A stretch of 64,000 nt of DNA from Virgibacillus doumboii (GTDB lineage: Bacteria > Bacillota > Bacilli > Bacillales > Amphibacillaceae), in assembly GCF_902806455.1 (NCBI RefSeq), contig NZ_CADCWQ010000001.1:620001-684000 (forward strand), written 5' to 3'. A program made the translations under genes and the position numbers. The first letter of the stretch is position 1; the number at the start of each line of letters is the position of its first letter. The notes under the pieces are model-generated. The model searched no databases. It was not told where the DNA came from and saw only the letters and a program-made list of their open reading frames with translations. Below are positions 41,058-49,967 of this stretch, in pieces.

Positions 41058-42398
41058 TTGGGAAAAATACTATACCTGCCAATCGGGAGAAAAACGTTTG
41101 ACATGGAAACCGGGGAGAAAGAGCGGGAAAAAAGTTCAGCCCTTTTGCATGAATTGACCGATAAGCTGATCGAACCGGAAAGCACCATTACAGCTCCCGG
41201 TGCATTGCAAAAATTTCTTCAGGAAGTAAATACGGATGAGGTTGCCGTTACGATCTATCAAAGCATCACGTTTGCTGATGGTCAATTTATCAGGATGCTG
41301 CTGGATCATGTCTCCTCTCCTGTAATCGTATGGTCCATAAGAGAACCAGCTGTTGGTGAACGATTGCGGCTTAACTCGCTGACAGGCGGAAATAGCACAT
41401 GTCACGTCCTGAAAAGTGATCACCATCCGTATACATTTGTGTTTGGGAATTCAGAGGAAACACAGGTTCAGCAAAAAATAAAACAACAACTTAATATACA
41501 ATCGTTGATTAACCGGCTGAAAAATTTCAACATTGGCGTCCTGGGTGACCACCAGCCAGGGTTTTATTTTTCAGGAACAGATGAAAAGCAGCTTAAAGAT
41601 CAATTTGGCATTGATGTGATCCGGATGGATTTACAGGAGGCGTTCGATAAAAGCAAAGAAATGGCTGAGGAAAAGTGGGAAAAAGAAGTCAGCCGTGCCA
41701 AAGAGCAAGTTATCGGTTTAAATGCTACCGATGAAACAGTTAAACGATTTGCGCAGTTTTCAGCTTTTGTGAGGGAGGAAATAGATCGGCAACATATTTC
41801 TGCATTGTCCATTCGCTGCTGGCCGGAATTTTTTAATGAGCTGGGGGCTGCTGCATGTTCGACGTTGTCCCAATTCACGGAGGATGGGGTTGTTTCTTCC
41901 TGCGAATCAGATATTCACGGAGCTATTACCATGTTTATTTTGCAGGAATTGTCCGGGGGAGAGGCGCCGTATCTTGGAGATATGGTTCATGTTAATGAAT
42001 CCAGTAACGCTGTGGTTTATTGGCACTGTGGAGCTGGAGCATATTCGTTGGCGCATCCGGATCAGGGGGCTAAGCCTGGAGTCCATCCAAACCGGGGACT
42101 TGGCTTCACGATGGAGTTCGGACTTAAACCCGGAAAAGTGACGATTTTTCGTGTCGGATATACCCCGGAAGGTTACAGACTGCTTGTTATGCGGGGGCAG
42201 GCACTTGATACCCCACAACGTTTTAATGGAACATCGGTCGAGGTTGAACTGGAAACGAATGTGACGGAAACCCTTTACAGTCTAATGGATGAAGGGTTTG
42301 AACCTCATTACGGTCTGGTTTATGCAGATGTTGTCAGTGATTTAATTGAATTAGGTAAACAGCTGCAATTACCAGTATCTGTGTACACGATGGATTGA
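41058..42398 (+). CDS. L-fucose/arabinose isomerase-fold sugar isomerase
   Basis: 446 residues from TTG, with AAAGGAAG about eight bases upstream. The central and C-terminal regions match the fucose isomerase family: LSIRCWPEFFNELGAAACST, then VVSSCESDIHGAITMFILQE, whose Glu and Asp are the expected metal ligands, and FTMEFGLKPGKVTIFRVGYT near the end. It is shorter than FucI (about 590), as in related sugar and sulfosugar isomerases. Between a sugar transporter and a PFK-family kinase it should turn an imported aldose into a ketose that the kinase phosphorylates. The sugar is unknown. Confidence 0.82.
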   Translation: MGKILYLPIGRKTFDMETGEKEREKSSALLHELTDKLIEPESTITAPGALQKFLQEVNTDEVAVTIYQSITFADGQFIRMLLDHVSSPVIVWSIREPAVGERLRLNSLTGGNSTCHVLKSDHHPYTFVFGNSEETQVQQKIKQQLNIQSLINRLKNFNIGVLGDHQPGFYFSGTDEKQLKDQFGIDVIRMDLQEAFDKSKEMAEEKWEKEVSRAKEQVIGLNATDETVKRFAQFSAFVREEIDRQHISALSIRCWPEFFNELGAAACSTLSQFTEDGVVSSCESDIHGAITMFILQELSGGEAPYLGDMVHVNESSNAVVYWHCGAGAYSLAHPDQGAKPGVHPNRGLGFTMEFGLKPGKVTIFRVGYTPEGYRLLVMRGQALDTPQRFNGTSVEVELETNVTETLYSLMDEGFEPHYGLVYADVVSDLIELGKQLQLPVSVYTMD

Positions 42399-42415
42399 AG
42401 GGAGCTAAGGAATCA

Positions 42416-43564
42416 ATGAAGCATATCGCCATTGGGCAAGCTGGAGGCCCGACAGCAGTTATTAACGCTACGTTGGCGGCTTTTGTCCGTGAGATAAATA
42501 AGGAGCACTCCCTTACATTCATTATGAACGGCTTTGAAGGGTTAGCTAAAAAAAAGTTTCTGAAAGCTGATGACAACGTGATTGAAAATCTATTGGCACA
42601 TGAAAAAGTGCCCGGTGCAGCACTGGGTGCCGGCCGTTATACATTAAGTGAGGAAGAAATAATCCAATCTGTCCGGACACTCCGGGATCTTAAGATTGAT
42701 ACACTTGTATTCATTGGCGGGAACGGAACGATGGAGGCACTGGACAAAATAAAAGATGAAGCCCACCGTCAGCGTTATCAGCTGCAACTAATAGGTCTGC
42801 CCAAAACGGTTGATAATGACTTGCCGGGAACAGATCATTCACCGGGTTTTGGCAGTGCTGCCAGATATGTGGCACAAGCAGCCAGGGATATGGGGCGTGA
42901 TCTCTTGGCGATGAATAATTTTGAAAACGTACGGATTATTGAAACAATGGGCAGAAACGCCGGCTGGCTGGCCGCAGCTTCCGGCTTTCTCAAGGAATTT
43001 GAACACGATGGCCCCCATTTTATCGCATTGCCTGAGGAGCCATTAAGGCCTGAGGTTTTATTTCATCATATTAAAAAAGCAATTCGGGATTATGGAATTG
43101 CGCTGATTGTTGTAAGTGAAGGGGTATGCTGGGAGAAAGGAAGTCAGGTAGAGAGAGATCGCGTAAATGGTCACTCCGTTTTGGGAGGGATATCGAAGGA
43201 GATTGAACATAAGGTTAGTGAAAAAATGAATGTCATGGTGCGTGCTGAGTTGTTGGGAATGAATCAAAGAAGCTGCTCTCATTCCGTTTCAGCAACCGAT
43301 TATACCGAAGCCATTCAAGTCGGCAGTGTGGGAGCGAGCTTGCTTAGAGAGGGTGTGACAGATGTAATGGTATCACTTCAGCGTTCTGAAGGCGTTTCAT
43401 ACGAGACATTGTTTACGCCAGTATCCCTGAAGACGGTTGTCCAAAGCGGGGAAAGAAAACTGCCTTCCAGATTTCTTAATGACCAGGGAGCGTTCAATGA
43501 ATGGCTGCGCCCGCTGATTGGGAACGATTTTACTCCTTATCCGCCACCATTGCAAAGGAGATAA
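42416..43564 (+). CDS. 6-phosphofructokinase family kinase, second-type (PPi/ATP group)
   Basis: 382 residues from ATG with CTAAGGA upstream. IAIGQAGGPTAVINATLAAF and FIGGNGTMEALDKI form the phosphoryl-donor site; LPKTVDNDLPGTDHSPGFGS is the sugar site with the catalytic Asp; IIETMGRNAGWLAAASGF closes it. The GGNG sequence has Gly where PPi-dependent enzymes have Asp, pointing to ATP, whereas the Lys in PKTVDND is usual in PPi-dependent and group III enzymes. A house-keeping role is unlikely in this operon, so it probably phosphorylates the ketose made by the isomerase. No aldolase gene is nearby. Confidence 0.85.
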   Translation: MKHIAIGQAGGPTAVINATLAAFVREINKEHSLTFIMNGFEGLAKKKFLKADDNVIENLLAHEKVPGAALGAGRYTLSEEEIIQSVRTLRDLKIDTLVFIGGNGTMEALDKIKDEAHRQRYQLQLIGLPKTVDNDLPGTDHSPGFGSAARYVAQAARDMGRDLLAMNNFENVRIIETMGRNAGWLAAASGFLKEFEHDGPHFIALPEEPLRPEVLFHHIKKAIRDYGIALIVVSEGVCWEKGSQVERDRVNGHSVLGGISKEIEHKVSEKMNVMVRAELLGMNQRSCSHSVSATDYTEAIQVGSVGASLLREGVTDVMVSLQRSEGVSYETLFTPVSLKTVVQSGERKLPSRFLNDQGAFNEWLRPLIGNDFTPYPPPLQRR

Positions 43565-43568
43565 GTCG

Positions 43569-44303
43569 ATGTCTTCACAAAAATTGGATCACAACGCAAA
43601 TAAAGCATTATACCTTCAAATTAAGGATGTATTAGTTAAACGCATCCAGGATGGCGTGTGGGGAGAGCATTCACTGATCCCGACCGAACGGGAGTTGATG
43701 AAAGAATTTGATGTGAGCCGAACGACAATCAGGCAGGCAATTTCCATTCTTGTACAAACCGGATTACTGGAAAAAACACAGGGAAGAGGCACGATTGTTA
43801 AGCCTCAAAAACTAGTAGGAAGTTTAGGCCGTCTAAAAGGATTTGCTGAGGAGGTAGTTGAAAAAGGTCAACTTCCTCAATCAAAACTTATACGAGCAGA
43901 ATTTCGTAAGCGGCTGTTTACAGAAAAATCAATGCTGGATGTTAATGAAGATGAATCTATTCTTCTGATAGAACGAATCCGTTTTGCTGATGATAAGCCA
44001 ATTGCTTTGGAGCGAACTTGCTGGCCAAATGAAATTGGACGTATTTTAATGCAATACGACCTGAACGCAGCAAGGTATTATGAAATTTTAGAGAACAACA
44101 ATATTTATCTTCATAAGGCAAGCGAAGAAATTCATGCCATTAATGCAACGCAGGACGAGGCAGATTTACTGGGTATAAGGCCCGGTGAGGCGCTGCTGGA
44201 AATGACTCGTTTAAGTTTTGGTATGAATAACCACCCGATTGAATATACGAAAACAAAATATCGCAGTGATCAGTATCATTATGATATTGAGCTGAACAGA
44301 TAA
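43569..44303 (+). CDS. GntR/HutC family regulator (UTRA domain)
   Basis: 244 residues from ATG with AAAGGAG seven bases upstream; it starts four bases after the kinase stop. The N-terminal winged helix is YLQIKDVLVKRIQDGVWGEH, ERELMKEFDVSRTTIRQAIS, GLLEKTQGRGTIVKP. The C-terminal UTRA domain is LGRLKGFAEEVVEKGQLPQS to PIEYTKTKYRSDQYHYDIEL. It is the natural candidate for the 20-base palindrome at 37961, and the effector would be the sugar or its phosphate. Confidence 0.92.
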   Translation: MSSQKLDHNANKALYLQIKDVLVKRIQDGVWGEHSLIPTERELMKEFDVSRTTIRQAISILVQTGLLEKTQGRGTIVKPQKLVGSLGRLKGFAEEVVEKGQLPQSKLIRAEFRKRLFTEKSMLDVNEDESILLIERIRFADDKPIALERTCWPNEIGRILMQYDLNAARYYEILENNNIYLHKASEEIHAINATQDEADLLGIRPGEALLEMTRLSFGMNNHPIEYTKTKYRSDQYHYDIELNR

Positions 44304-44338
44304 ATTGATGTTTTTAAATTTATGCAGAAACTAGGCTT

Positions 44339-44495
44339 GAAATCATTGTGAGGAAGGCTGTCTTGATGAAAAGGAGGCCGGTTTATGGTTGAAATCATCG
44401 AGAGGAGCGCTTTCACGATGGAACGGAGGTTGAATTGGGGATGAAATCATTGAGAGAAGTGCTGTCTTGGCGACAAAGAATCGGAAAGTGAGGAT
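44339..44495 (+). repeat. 52-base tandem repeat array C2
   Basis: Units beginning GAAATCAT start at 44339, 44391 and 44443 (52-base steps). They share GAAATCATTGTGAGGA and later CTTGATGAAAAGGAGGCCGG with the 53-base units at 32800-33035 but are more diverged. The rest of 44304-44593 has no gene. Confidence 0.8.
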
Positions 44496-44593
44496 ATAAA
44501 ACGATGAACCTTTAATCCAAAGTCAACTTGGGTAGTGTATATCCAACCTAAATATATGATTGTTGAGTGTCTTGAATTAAGGAGGTGTCTGAA

Positions 44594-45802
44594 GTGAGTG
44601 AAGCAAAAAACAATTTTTATACCGGTTTTTTTAAGTCAGACCATTTAGCAGAGGAGGATAAGTATTTATTTTCAAAATCATCCCCCAAGTATAAATTTAA
44701 TGTAATTGGTACGGGTATAATCGGCCAGGAGCACATAAGGGTTACAATGCTGGAGGGGCGGGCGACAATCAATGGTATATTTGATGTTAATGAAAACAGT
44801 ATAGAAAATACATGTCAGTTTTTTCGGCAGGAGTATCCGGATGATGAATTGAAAGTTTATGATTCGCTGGAAAATGCCTGTCAGGATCCAGAAGTTGATG
44901 GGCTGATTATTTGTACCCCAAATTTTACACATATTGACATTGTTAAAGAGGCTGTCAAGTCAGGAAAACATATTTTACTGGAAAAGCCGATGGCAACAAC
45001 ATTAAAGGATGCTTGGGAGATAAAAGAGATAGCAAAAGACTATGATTCTATTTTTCAAATTGGTCTTCAATACAGGCATAAACCTATTTACACGGAAGCC
45101 ATTCACGAAGTGCTGGAAAGAAAAGCCGCAGGAAACATCAAAAATATAAGCATTGCAGAACATCGTGTGCCTTTTTTAGATAAAGTGAATCAGTGGAATA
45201 AATTTTACGAATACTCCGGGGGGACGCTGGTTGAAAAATGCTGTCACTACTTTGATCTATTAAACTTGCTTGCACAATCGAGGCCGAAAGAAGTGTATTC
45301 AACAGGCAGCATGGATGTCAATTTCACCGATTTTAACTATGAAGGCAACAAGTCGGACATAATCGACAATGCGATGGTCACGGTAAATTACGAGAATGGC
45401 ATCAAAACCCATTTTCACCTTTGCATGTTTGCACCTATGTTTTATGAAGAAATAACGATTTGCGGTGACGGTGGCAGACTGAAAGCGTACGAAAAAGAGG
45501 ATTTTTTACCTTTAAACGGTAACAGTACGTATTTGGAAGTGTTAAGCGGTGAAAACGGAACAGCAAAAACAGCAAGCCCCTGCTACCCGAAAGTTATTCA
45601 GGAAAGTGGCCATAGCGGTGCCACGTATTATGAACACAAGTATTTTATCGATAATATAGAGGGAAATAATAAGGCTACAGCCACAGTGGAAGAAGGTTTT
45701 TGGTCAATTGTTGTCGGGGAAGCTGCTGAACGTTCCATTAAAACTGGTGGGGTAATCAATGTGAAGGATATGCTGGAACAGGATATTTTTTCTAAAATAT
45801 GA
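44594..45802 (+). CDS. Gfo/Idh/MocA family dehydrogenase
   Basis: 402 residues from GTG (MSEAKNNFYTG) with AAGGAGG eight bases upstream; a GTG three codons earlier sits on that site. An unusual 30-residue leader precedes the Rossmann motif YKFNVIGTGIIGQEHIRVTM. The lysine motif is HILLEKPMATTLKDAWEI, and VEKCCHYFDLLNLLAQSRPK provides the substrate-domain His/Asp. At 402 residues it is longer than the average and resembles inositol- or amino-sugar-type dehydrogenases. It follows the GntR gene after 290 bases of repeat DNA and is followed by a PLP enzyme. Confidence 0.85.
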   Translation: MSEAKNNFYTGFFKSDHLAEEDKYLFSKSSPKYKFNVIGTGIIGQEHIRVTMLEGRATINGIFDVNENSIENTCQFFRQEYPDDELKVYDSLENACQDPEVDGLIICTPNFTHIDIVKEAVKSGKHILLEKPMATTLKDAWEIKEIAKDYDSIFQIGLQYRHKPIYTEAIHEVLERKAAGNIKNISIAEHRVPFLDKVNQWNKFYEYSGGTLVEKCCHYFDLLNLLAQSRPKEVYSTGSMDVNFTDFNYEGNKSDIIDNAMVTVNYENGIKTHFHLCMFAPMFYEEITICGDGGRLKAYEKEDFLPLNGNSTYLEVLSGENGTAKTASPCYPKVIQESGHSGATYYEHKYFIDNIEGNNKATATVEEGFWSIVVGEAAERSIKTGGVINVKDMLEQDIFSKI

Positions 45803-45829
45803 CCGTTTATGCAGATGGGAGTGAATCGT

Positions 45830-47035
45830 TTGAGGTACAGTTATGTTTCGCATCTTTATTGTCCGAAATGCGGGAATACATTTGGAACCAGTGAACAGCA
45901 TCAACTATGCACTTGTGGTTCACCGTTATTGGTGGCCTATGACTTGGACGAAATGAAAAAGAATGTAGCCCCCGAGGAATGGGGAACAAGGGAACCTACT
46001 TTATGGCGGTATCATGAATTACTTCCGGTTGAAGAGGAACATCATGTCGTTTCACTGGGAGAAGGTATGACCCCGCTAATTCCGATGCGCGAACTTGGAA
46101 ATGATATGTCCATTGGTAACCTGTACATGAAGGATGAGGCACTGATCCCGACAGGTACGTTTAAGGCGAGAGGGGCAGCTGTTGGGGTTTCAAAGGCAAA
46201 AGAAGTCGGCGTTAAGGAACTGGCAATGCCAACAAATGGAAACGCTGGTGCAGCATGGGGGTTATATGCTGCCAGGGCTGGTATAATAGCTACCATTGTG
46301 ATGCCGGCAGATGCGCCCAAAATTACCCGGAATGAAGTCGCTCTATCTGGAGCCAACCTTTATTTAGTGAATGGACTCATTAGTGATGCCGGAAAAATTG
46401 TAGGAAAAGCGGTCATGGATTATAACCTTTACGATGCATCCACATTGAAGGAGCCTTATCGGATTGAAGGAAAGAAAACGATGGGGCTGGAAATTGCTGA
46501 ACAGCTTAATTGGAAAATGCCTGATGTCATTTTATATCCGACTGGCGGTGGTGTCGGTCTGATTGGAATTTATAAGGCGCTGAATGAATTAAAGGAACTG
46601 GGCTGGGTCAAGGGAAAGCTACCACGATTAGTAGCTGTTCAATCAACAGGATGTGCACCTATTGTCAAGGCATGGGAGGAAGGGAAGCGTGAATCCGAGT
46701 TTTGGAATGATTCTGAAACACTTGCTTTCGGTATCAATGTCCCGAAAGCATTGGGAGATTTTCTAGTGTTAGATGCTATTTATAATACCGATGGCTGTGC
46801 GATTGCCATTGATGACGAATCGATGCTTCGGGAACAGGAGAAAGTAGCTAACATGGAAGGAAGCTTTATTTGTCCAGAAGGCGCCGCCGCATTTGCAGCC
46901 ATTCGCAGATTAAGAGAGAACGGATGGATTGGACGGAATGAAACTGTAGTTGCTTTGAATACGGGAGCTGGAATCAAGTATCCGGATACGGTTCGTGTGA
47001 GTGCTGAGATGTTGGGGAAGGGGGATAGGGTTTGA
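45830..47035 (+). CDS. Threonine synthase-like PLP enzyme
   Basis: 401 residues from TTG with GGGAG eight bases upstream, giving MRYSYVSHLYCPKCGNTF; a GTG three codons earlier is possible. An N-terminal zinc ribbon (CPKCGNTFGTSEQHQLCTCG) precedes the fold type II PLP domain: LYMKDEALIPTGTFKARGAA holds the PLP lysine, MPTNGNAGAAWGLYAARAGI the SxxN-like loop, and LYPTGGGVGLIGI the phosphate loop. It resembles ThrC paralogues rather than house-keeping ThrC, and thrB/hom are not beside it. Linked to a Gfo/Idh/MocA gene 27 bases upstream, it may act as a lyase on a related hydroxy-amino acid. That is inference. Confidence 0.82.
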   Translation: MRYSYVSHLYCPKCGNTFGTSEQHQLCTCGSPLLVAYDLDEMKKNVAPEEWGTREPTLWRYHELLPVEEEHHVVSLGEGMTPLIPMRELGNDMSIGNLYMKDEALIPTGTFKARGAAVGVSKAKEVGVKELAMPTNGNAGAAWGLYAARAGIIATIVMPADAPKITRNEVALSGANLYLVNGLISDAGKIVGKAVMDYNLYDASTLKEPYRIEGKKTMGLEIAEQLNWKMPDVILYPTGGGVGLIGIYKALNELKELGWVKGKLPRLVAVQSTGCAPIVKAWEEGKRESEFWNDSETLAFGINVPKALGDFLVLDAIYNTDGCAIAIDDESMLREQEKVANMEGSFICPEGAAAFAAIRRLRENGWIGRNETVVALNTGAGIKYPDTVRVSAEMLGKGDRV

Positions 47036-47050
47036 TAGGGTGCCGGGATA

Positions 47051-47092
47051 GGGTGCCTGTCACTTCCTGGTTTTTGTCGTATTTTGTCGAAT
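47051..47092 (+). repeat. GGTGCCTGTCAC element D2
   Basis: GGTGCCTGTCACTTCCTGG, then TTTTGTCGTATTTTGTCGAA; a partial inverted head (GGCAGGCACCC) lies at about 47135-47145. Confidence 0.8.
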
Positions 47093-47148
47093 GCATGAAT
47101 AGGAATTACACCACTGCTGCTTTAATCCGGCGGAGGCAGGCACCCACA

Positions 47149-47183
47149 AATAATCCCGGCGATATTAGCTAGGGATTATTTTG
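47149..47183. terminator. Terminator between convergent PLP-enzyme and SIS genes
   Basis: AATAATCCC pairs with GGGATTATT over a 14-base loop; T-rich on the plus side and A-rich on the other, so it can serve both genes. Confidence 0.75.
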
Positions 47184-47193
47184 CCTGCTATAT

Positions 47194-47910
47194 TTACATA
47201 TGCTTAATTCTTCCTTTGTACATATCATACAATTCATCGTTATTATATCCATCGATATTTTGGCTTGTGAAGATTGGTAGTTTAGCTCCGTTATCTGCTG
47301 CAATTTTCATTCCTTCCGTTACAGCGGTATGTAATAGGGCCATCCCTGATATTGTCGATGCAGCTCCAGTTTGAATTCCGCAAACTTCAAATAACCCATC
47401 GCCGGAAGGGACGCAATTGTCCATTACAATATCACCGAACTCATATAATTTTTTCGAACTGCTATGTCTGCTGGGATATTTTTTACTCTGCGCCAATGAG
47501 GTCAGAACAATTACTGTATGTTCTTCCTTTTTGGCCCGCATTGCAAATTCGATTGGCAGCGCATTTCTGCCGGAATTCGAAATCACAATAACTAGGTCCC
47601 CATCGGCTATTGTTTGTTCTTCCCATAAAATATCCGCAATTCCGCTTACTCGTTCCAGTTTACTGCTTCTAATAGCACCATCGGCAGTAAGGACCGTCGA
47701 ATCAAGTATTGCATTGATATTAGCTAATCCTCCAGCACGGATAAACAGCTCCAATCCAATCATATGCGAGTGGCCGGTCCCCAGAACATGAATGATTTTG
47801 TCGTCAATTATGGCTTTCCCAACTAATTGAGCGACCTGTTCTAAGCTCTCCTTATTCACGCGTTCTACTTGATCCATTTGCTCTTTTATTTTACCTATGT
47901 ACGTAAACAT
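47194..47910 (-). CDS. SIS domain protein (UPF0309 family)
   Basis: 238 residues, AGGAGGAC before ATG. A single sugar-isomerase (SIS) domain: IIHVLGTGHSHMIGLELFIR, GDLVIVISNSGRNALPIEFA with the Ser/Asn phosphosugar loop, and HTVIVLTSLAQSKKYPSRHS. UPF0309 proteins are putative phosphosugar isomerases or sensors. It is transcribed toward the sugar operon but not part of it. A partial inverted GGTGCCTGTC-like repeat (GGTGGCAGGCACC at about 47969) lies upstream. Confidence 0.88.
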   Translation of the reverse strand: MFTYIGKIKEQMDQVERVNKESLEQVAQLVGKAIIDDKIIHVLGTGHSHMIGLELFIRAGGLANINAILDSTVLTADGAIRSSKLERVSGIADILWEEQTIADGDLVIVISNSGRNALPIEFAMRAKKEEHTVIVLTSLAQSKKYPSRHSSSKKLYEFGDIVMDNCVPSGDGLFEVCGIQTGAASTISGMALLHTAVTEGMKIAADNGAKLPIFTSQNIDGYNNDELYDMYKGRIKHM

Positions 47911-48067
47911 GCTAGTCCTCCTATCTATTATCTTATTTCTACCTTACCATGTTTTCCGATTGTATTGGGTGGCAGGCACCCAAAAAAGAAAGCCTCCTAA
48001 CTGGACAACCGTATATGGAACCGATACAGTAATTGAGTAGCAAACAGCGGATTTGGAGTGACAAAGT

Positions 48068-49003
48068 TTGGAGCATATTTTCAGGAAAAAATGGGTGGTC
48101 GTTTGTACGGCAATATTTTGTTCGATTTTGTGGGGGAGTGCTTTTCCGGTATTAAAGGTGAGTTATGATGAATTGCAGATGGCACAGGACGATACTATCG
48201 CGAAAATTGTATTTGCCGGGATGCGCTTTTTGTTGGCCGGGTTAATCATTCTTGTGGCGTTGTTTATTTTCAGCAGGAAAAGACTGCGCGTTTCGGGTAA
48301 ACAGTTTTTATTTCTTATTATTTTCGGGATTATTCAAACAGCATTACAATATTATTTTTTCTACAATGGTCTTGCCCGGGTATCCGGAATGCAGGGGGCG
48401 ATCCTGATTTCGAGCGGAACATTCTTTACCATTGTAATAGCTCACTTTTTTTACAGTGATGACCGCTTATCAGCCAAAAAAGTGTTTGGGCTGATTGCCG
48501 GTTTTGCCGGAATTGTTGCAGCTAATTGGGGCCAGGATTTCCAGTTGAGTTTCCGATTGACTGCGGAAGGGTTTATGTTGCTAGCTGCGCTTACAAGTTC
48601 AATTGGAACAATCATGGCCAAAGAGCTTGCGGTGGGGATTCACCCATATACATTGACCGGCTGGCAACTAACTATTGGGGCAAGCCTTATGTTGTTGATT
48701 GGTGTCCCGCAATTGAGTGACGATGCGATAACCTTTACACCGCTTGGCTGGGGATTGCTTCTCTACGCTGCGTTCCTGTCAACAACGGCATTTGCATTAT
48801 GGTATTCGATATTGAAGTTCAACAAGGCCGGGGAGATTAGTATGTTCAAGTTCATTACACCGGTATCCGGGGTTATTTTGTCAGCGATGTTTATTCCAGG
48901 TGAAAAGTTGACGCTGAAAATCATGGGAGCTCTGGCGCTGGTAGCAGTTGGGATTATTACGGTGAATTATAGTGGTGGTAGAATCGGGAAGATGCGGGGT
49001 TGA
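48068..49003 (+). CDS. EamA (DMT) family transporter
   Basis: 311 residues from TTG; TTGGAG lies about nine bases upstream. Ten hydrophobic segments in two EamA repeats: WVVVCTAIFCSILWGSAFPV and FMLLAALTSSIGTIMAKELA begin the two halves, and AFLSTTAFALWYSILKFNKA is the typical end of the second. Drug/metabolite exporters of this type move amino acids, purines or other small metabolites outward. Substrate unknown; single gene. Confidence 0.88.
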   Translation: MEHIFRKKWVVVCTAIFCSILWGSAFPVLKVSYDELQMAQDDTIAKIVFAGMRFLLAGLIILVALFIFSRKRLRVSGKQFLFLIIFGIIQTALQYYFFYNGLARVSGMQGAILISSGTFFTIVIAHFFYSDDRLSAKKVFGLIAGFAGIVAANWGQDFQLSFRLTAEGFMLLAALTSSIGTIMAKELAVGIHPYTLTGWQLTIGASLMLLIGVPQLSDDAITFTPLGWGLLLYAAFLSTTAFALWYSILKFNKAGEISMFKFITPVSGVILSAMFIPGEKLTLKIMGALALVAVGIITVNYSGGRIGKMRG

Positions 49004-49004
49004 A

Positions 49005-49088
49005 GGTGCCTGTCACTTCCCGGTTTTTGTCAAATATCGTTGTGAACGTGCCTGTCACCACCCGAAACTTCCCGAATATTGTCGAATG
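49005..49088 (+). repeat. GGTGCCTGTCAC elements D3 and D4 in tandem
   Basis: Two copies, at 49005 (CACTTCCCGG type) and 49048 (CACCACCCG type, with an extra AACTTCCCG), directly after the EamA stop codon. Confidence 0.85.
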
Positions 49089-49184
49089 AGTTCCCTATCC
49101 CCTCGAAAACTCTTCCTAATGATTTTAATTTTCAAAAATTATGATAAAATTGCTTTAACATTAAAATTATGGAGGGGTTATTAA

Positions 49185-49940
49185 ATGGCAAATTCTTTTC
49201 CTGTAATGAAAGAGGCAGTGGAGTTTTATTTTCCGGGAAACAAAACAGGGGTGCTTGTTATTCACGGGTTTACCGGAACGACACAAAGTATGTATTACCT
49301 TGGCGAGCAATTGGCGGAAGAAGGGTTCACTGTATTTGGCCCGCGATTGACAGGACACGGGACAACGCCGGAAGATATGGAAAATGCCTCTTATCAGGAT
49401 TGGATTCAAACGGTTGAAAAAGGATTGGATAAATTAAAGGCAACTTGTGAAGCTATATTTGTGGCCGGACTGTCTATGGGTGGAACGTTAACCCTTTATT
49501 TGGCAGAAAACCATCCTGAGATAAAAGGGGTCATGCCAATCAATGCGGCAACCCATATGCCCGAATTGATTGCGAACTATGATTCGCTGAAAAATACGGA
49601 AACGCGGTTTGTGAAGGGTATTGGGTCCGATATTAAGCAGGAAGGTGTCGTGGAACTGGCCTATGAGCAGACACCGGTGAAGTCGATGCAGGAATTGATA
49701 AAGCTGTCGGAAATGGTGAGGGAAAATCTTTCCAATGTAAGTGCCCCTGCCATGATTTTTTCTTCCACTGAAGATCACGTTGTTCCACCGGAGAATTCAC
49801 GGGAAATCTATGAATCAATCGCTTCAGATGTCCGGGATTTTATCGTGCTTGATAACAGCTATCATGTCGCAACGCTGGACGCTGATAAAGAATTGATTGC
49901 CAAGAAGTGTAAAGCGTTTATCGGGGAGAGGTTGAAGTGA
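49185..49940 (+). CDS. Alpha/beta hydrolase, Est30-like carboxylesterase
   Basis: 251 residues, GGAGGGG before ATG. Oxyanion loop VLVIHGFTGTTQSMYYL, nucleophile elbow FVAGLSMGGTLTLYLA (Ser about residue 93), Asp in SSTEDHVVPPEN and His in LDNSYHVATLD. This is the pattern of Bacillus monoacylglycerol lipase / Est30 carboxylesterases. It is followed 27 bases later by an MBL-fold gene in the same direction. Confidence 0.92.
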   Translation: MANSFPVMKEAVEFYFPGNKTGVLVIHGFTGTTQSMYYLGEQLAEEGFTVFGPRLTGHGTTPEDMENASYQDWIQTVEKGLDKLKATCEAIFVAGLSMGGTLTLYLAENHPEIKGVMPINAATHMPELIANYDSLKNTETRFVKGIGSDIKQEGVVELAYEQTPVKSMQELIKLSEMVRENLSNVSAPAMIFSSTEDHVVPPENSREIYESIASDVRDFIVLDNSYHVATLDADKELIAKKCKAFIGERLK

Positions 49941-49967
49941 TATGCTTTGGACGGGGGTGATGGAATT

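Noticed and set aside
45830-47035. House-keeping threonine synthase
   Set aside because: No hom or thrB beside it, and it is linked to a Gfo/Idh/MocA dehydrogenase in a catabolic setting; kept as threonine-synthase-like.
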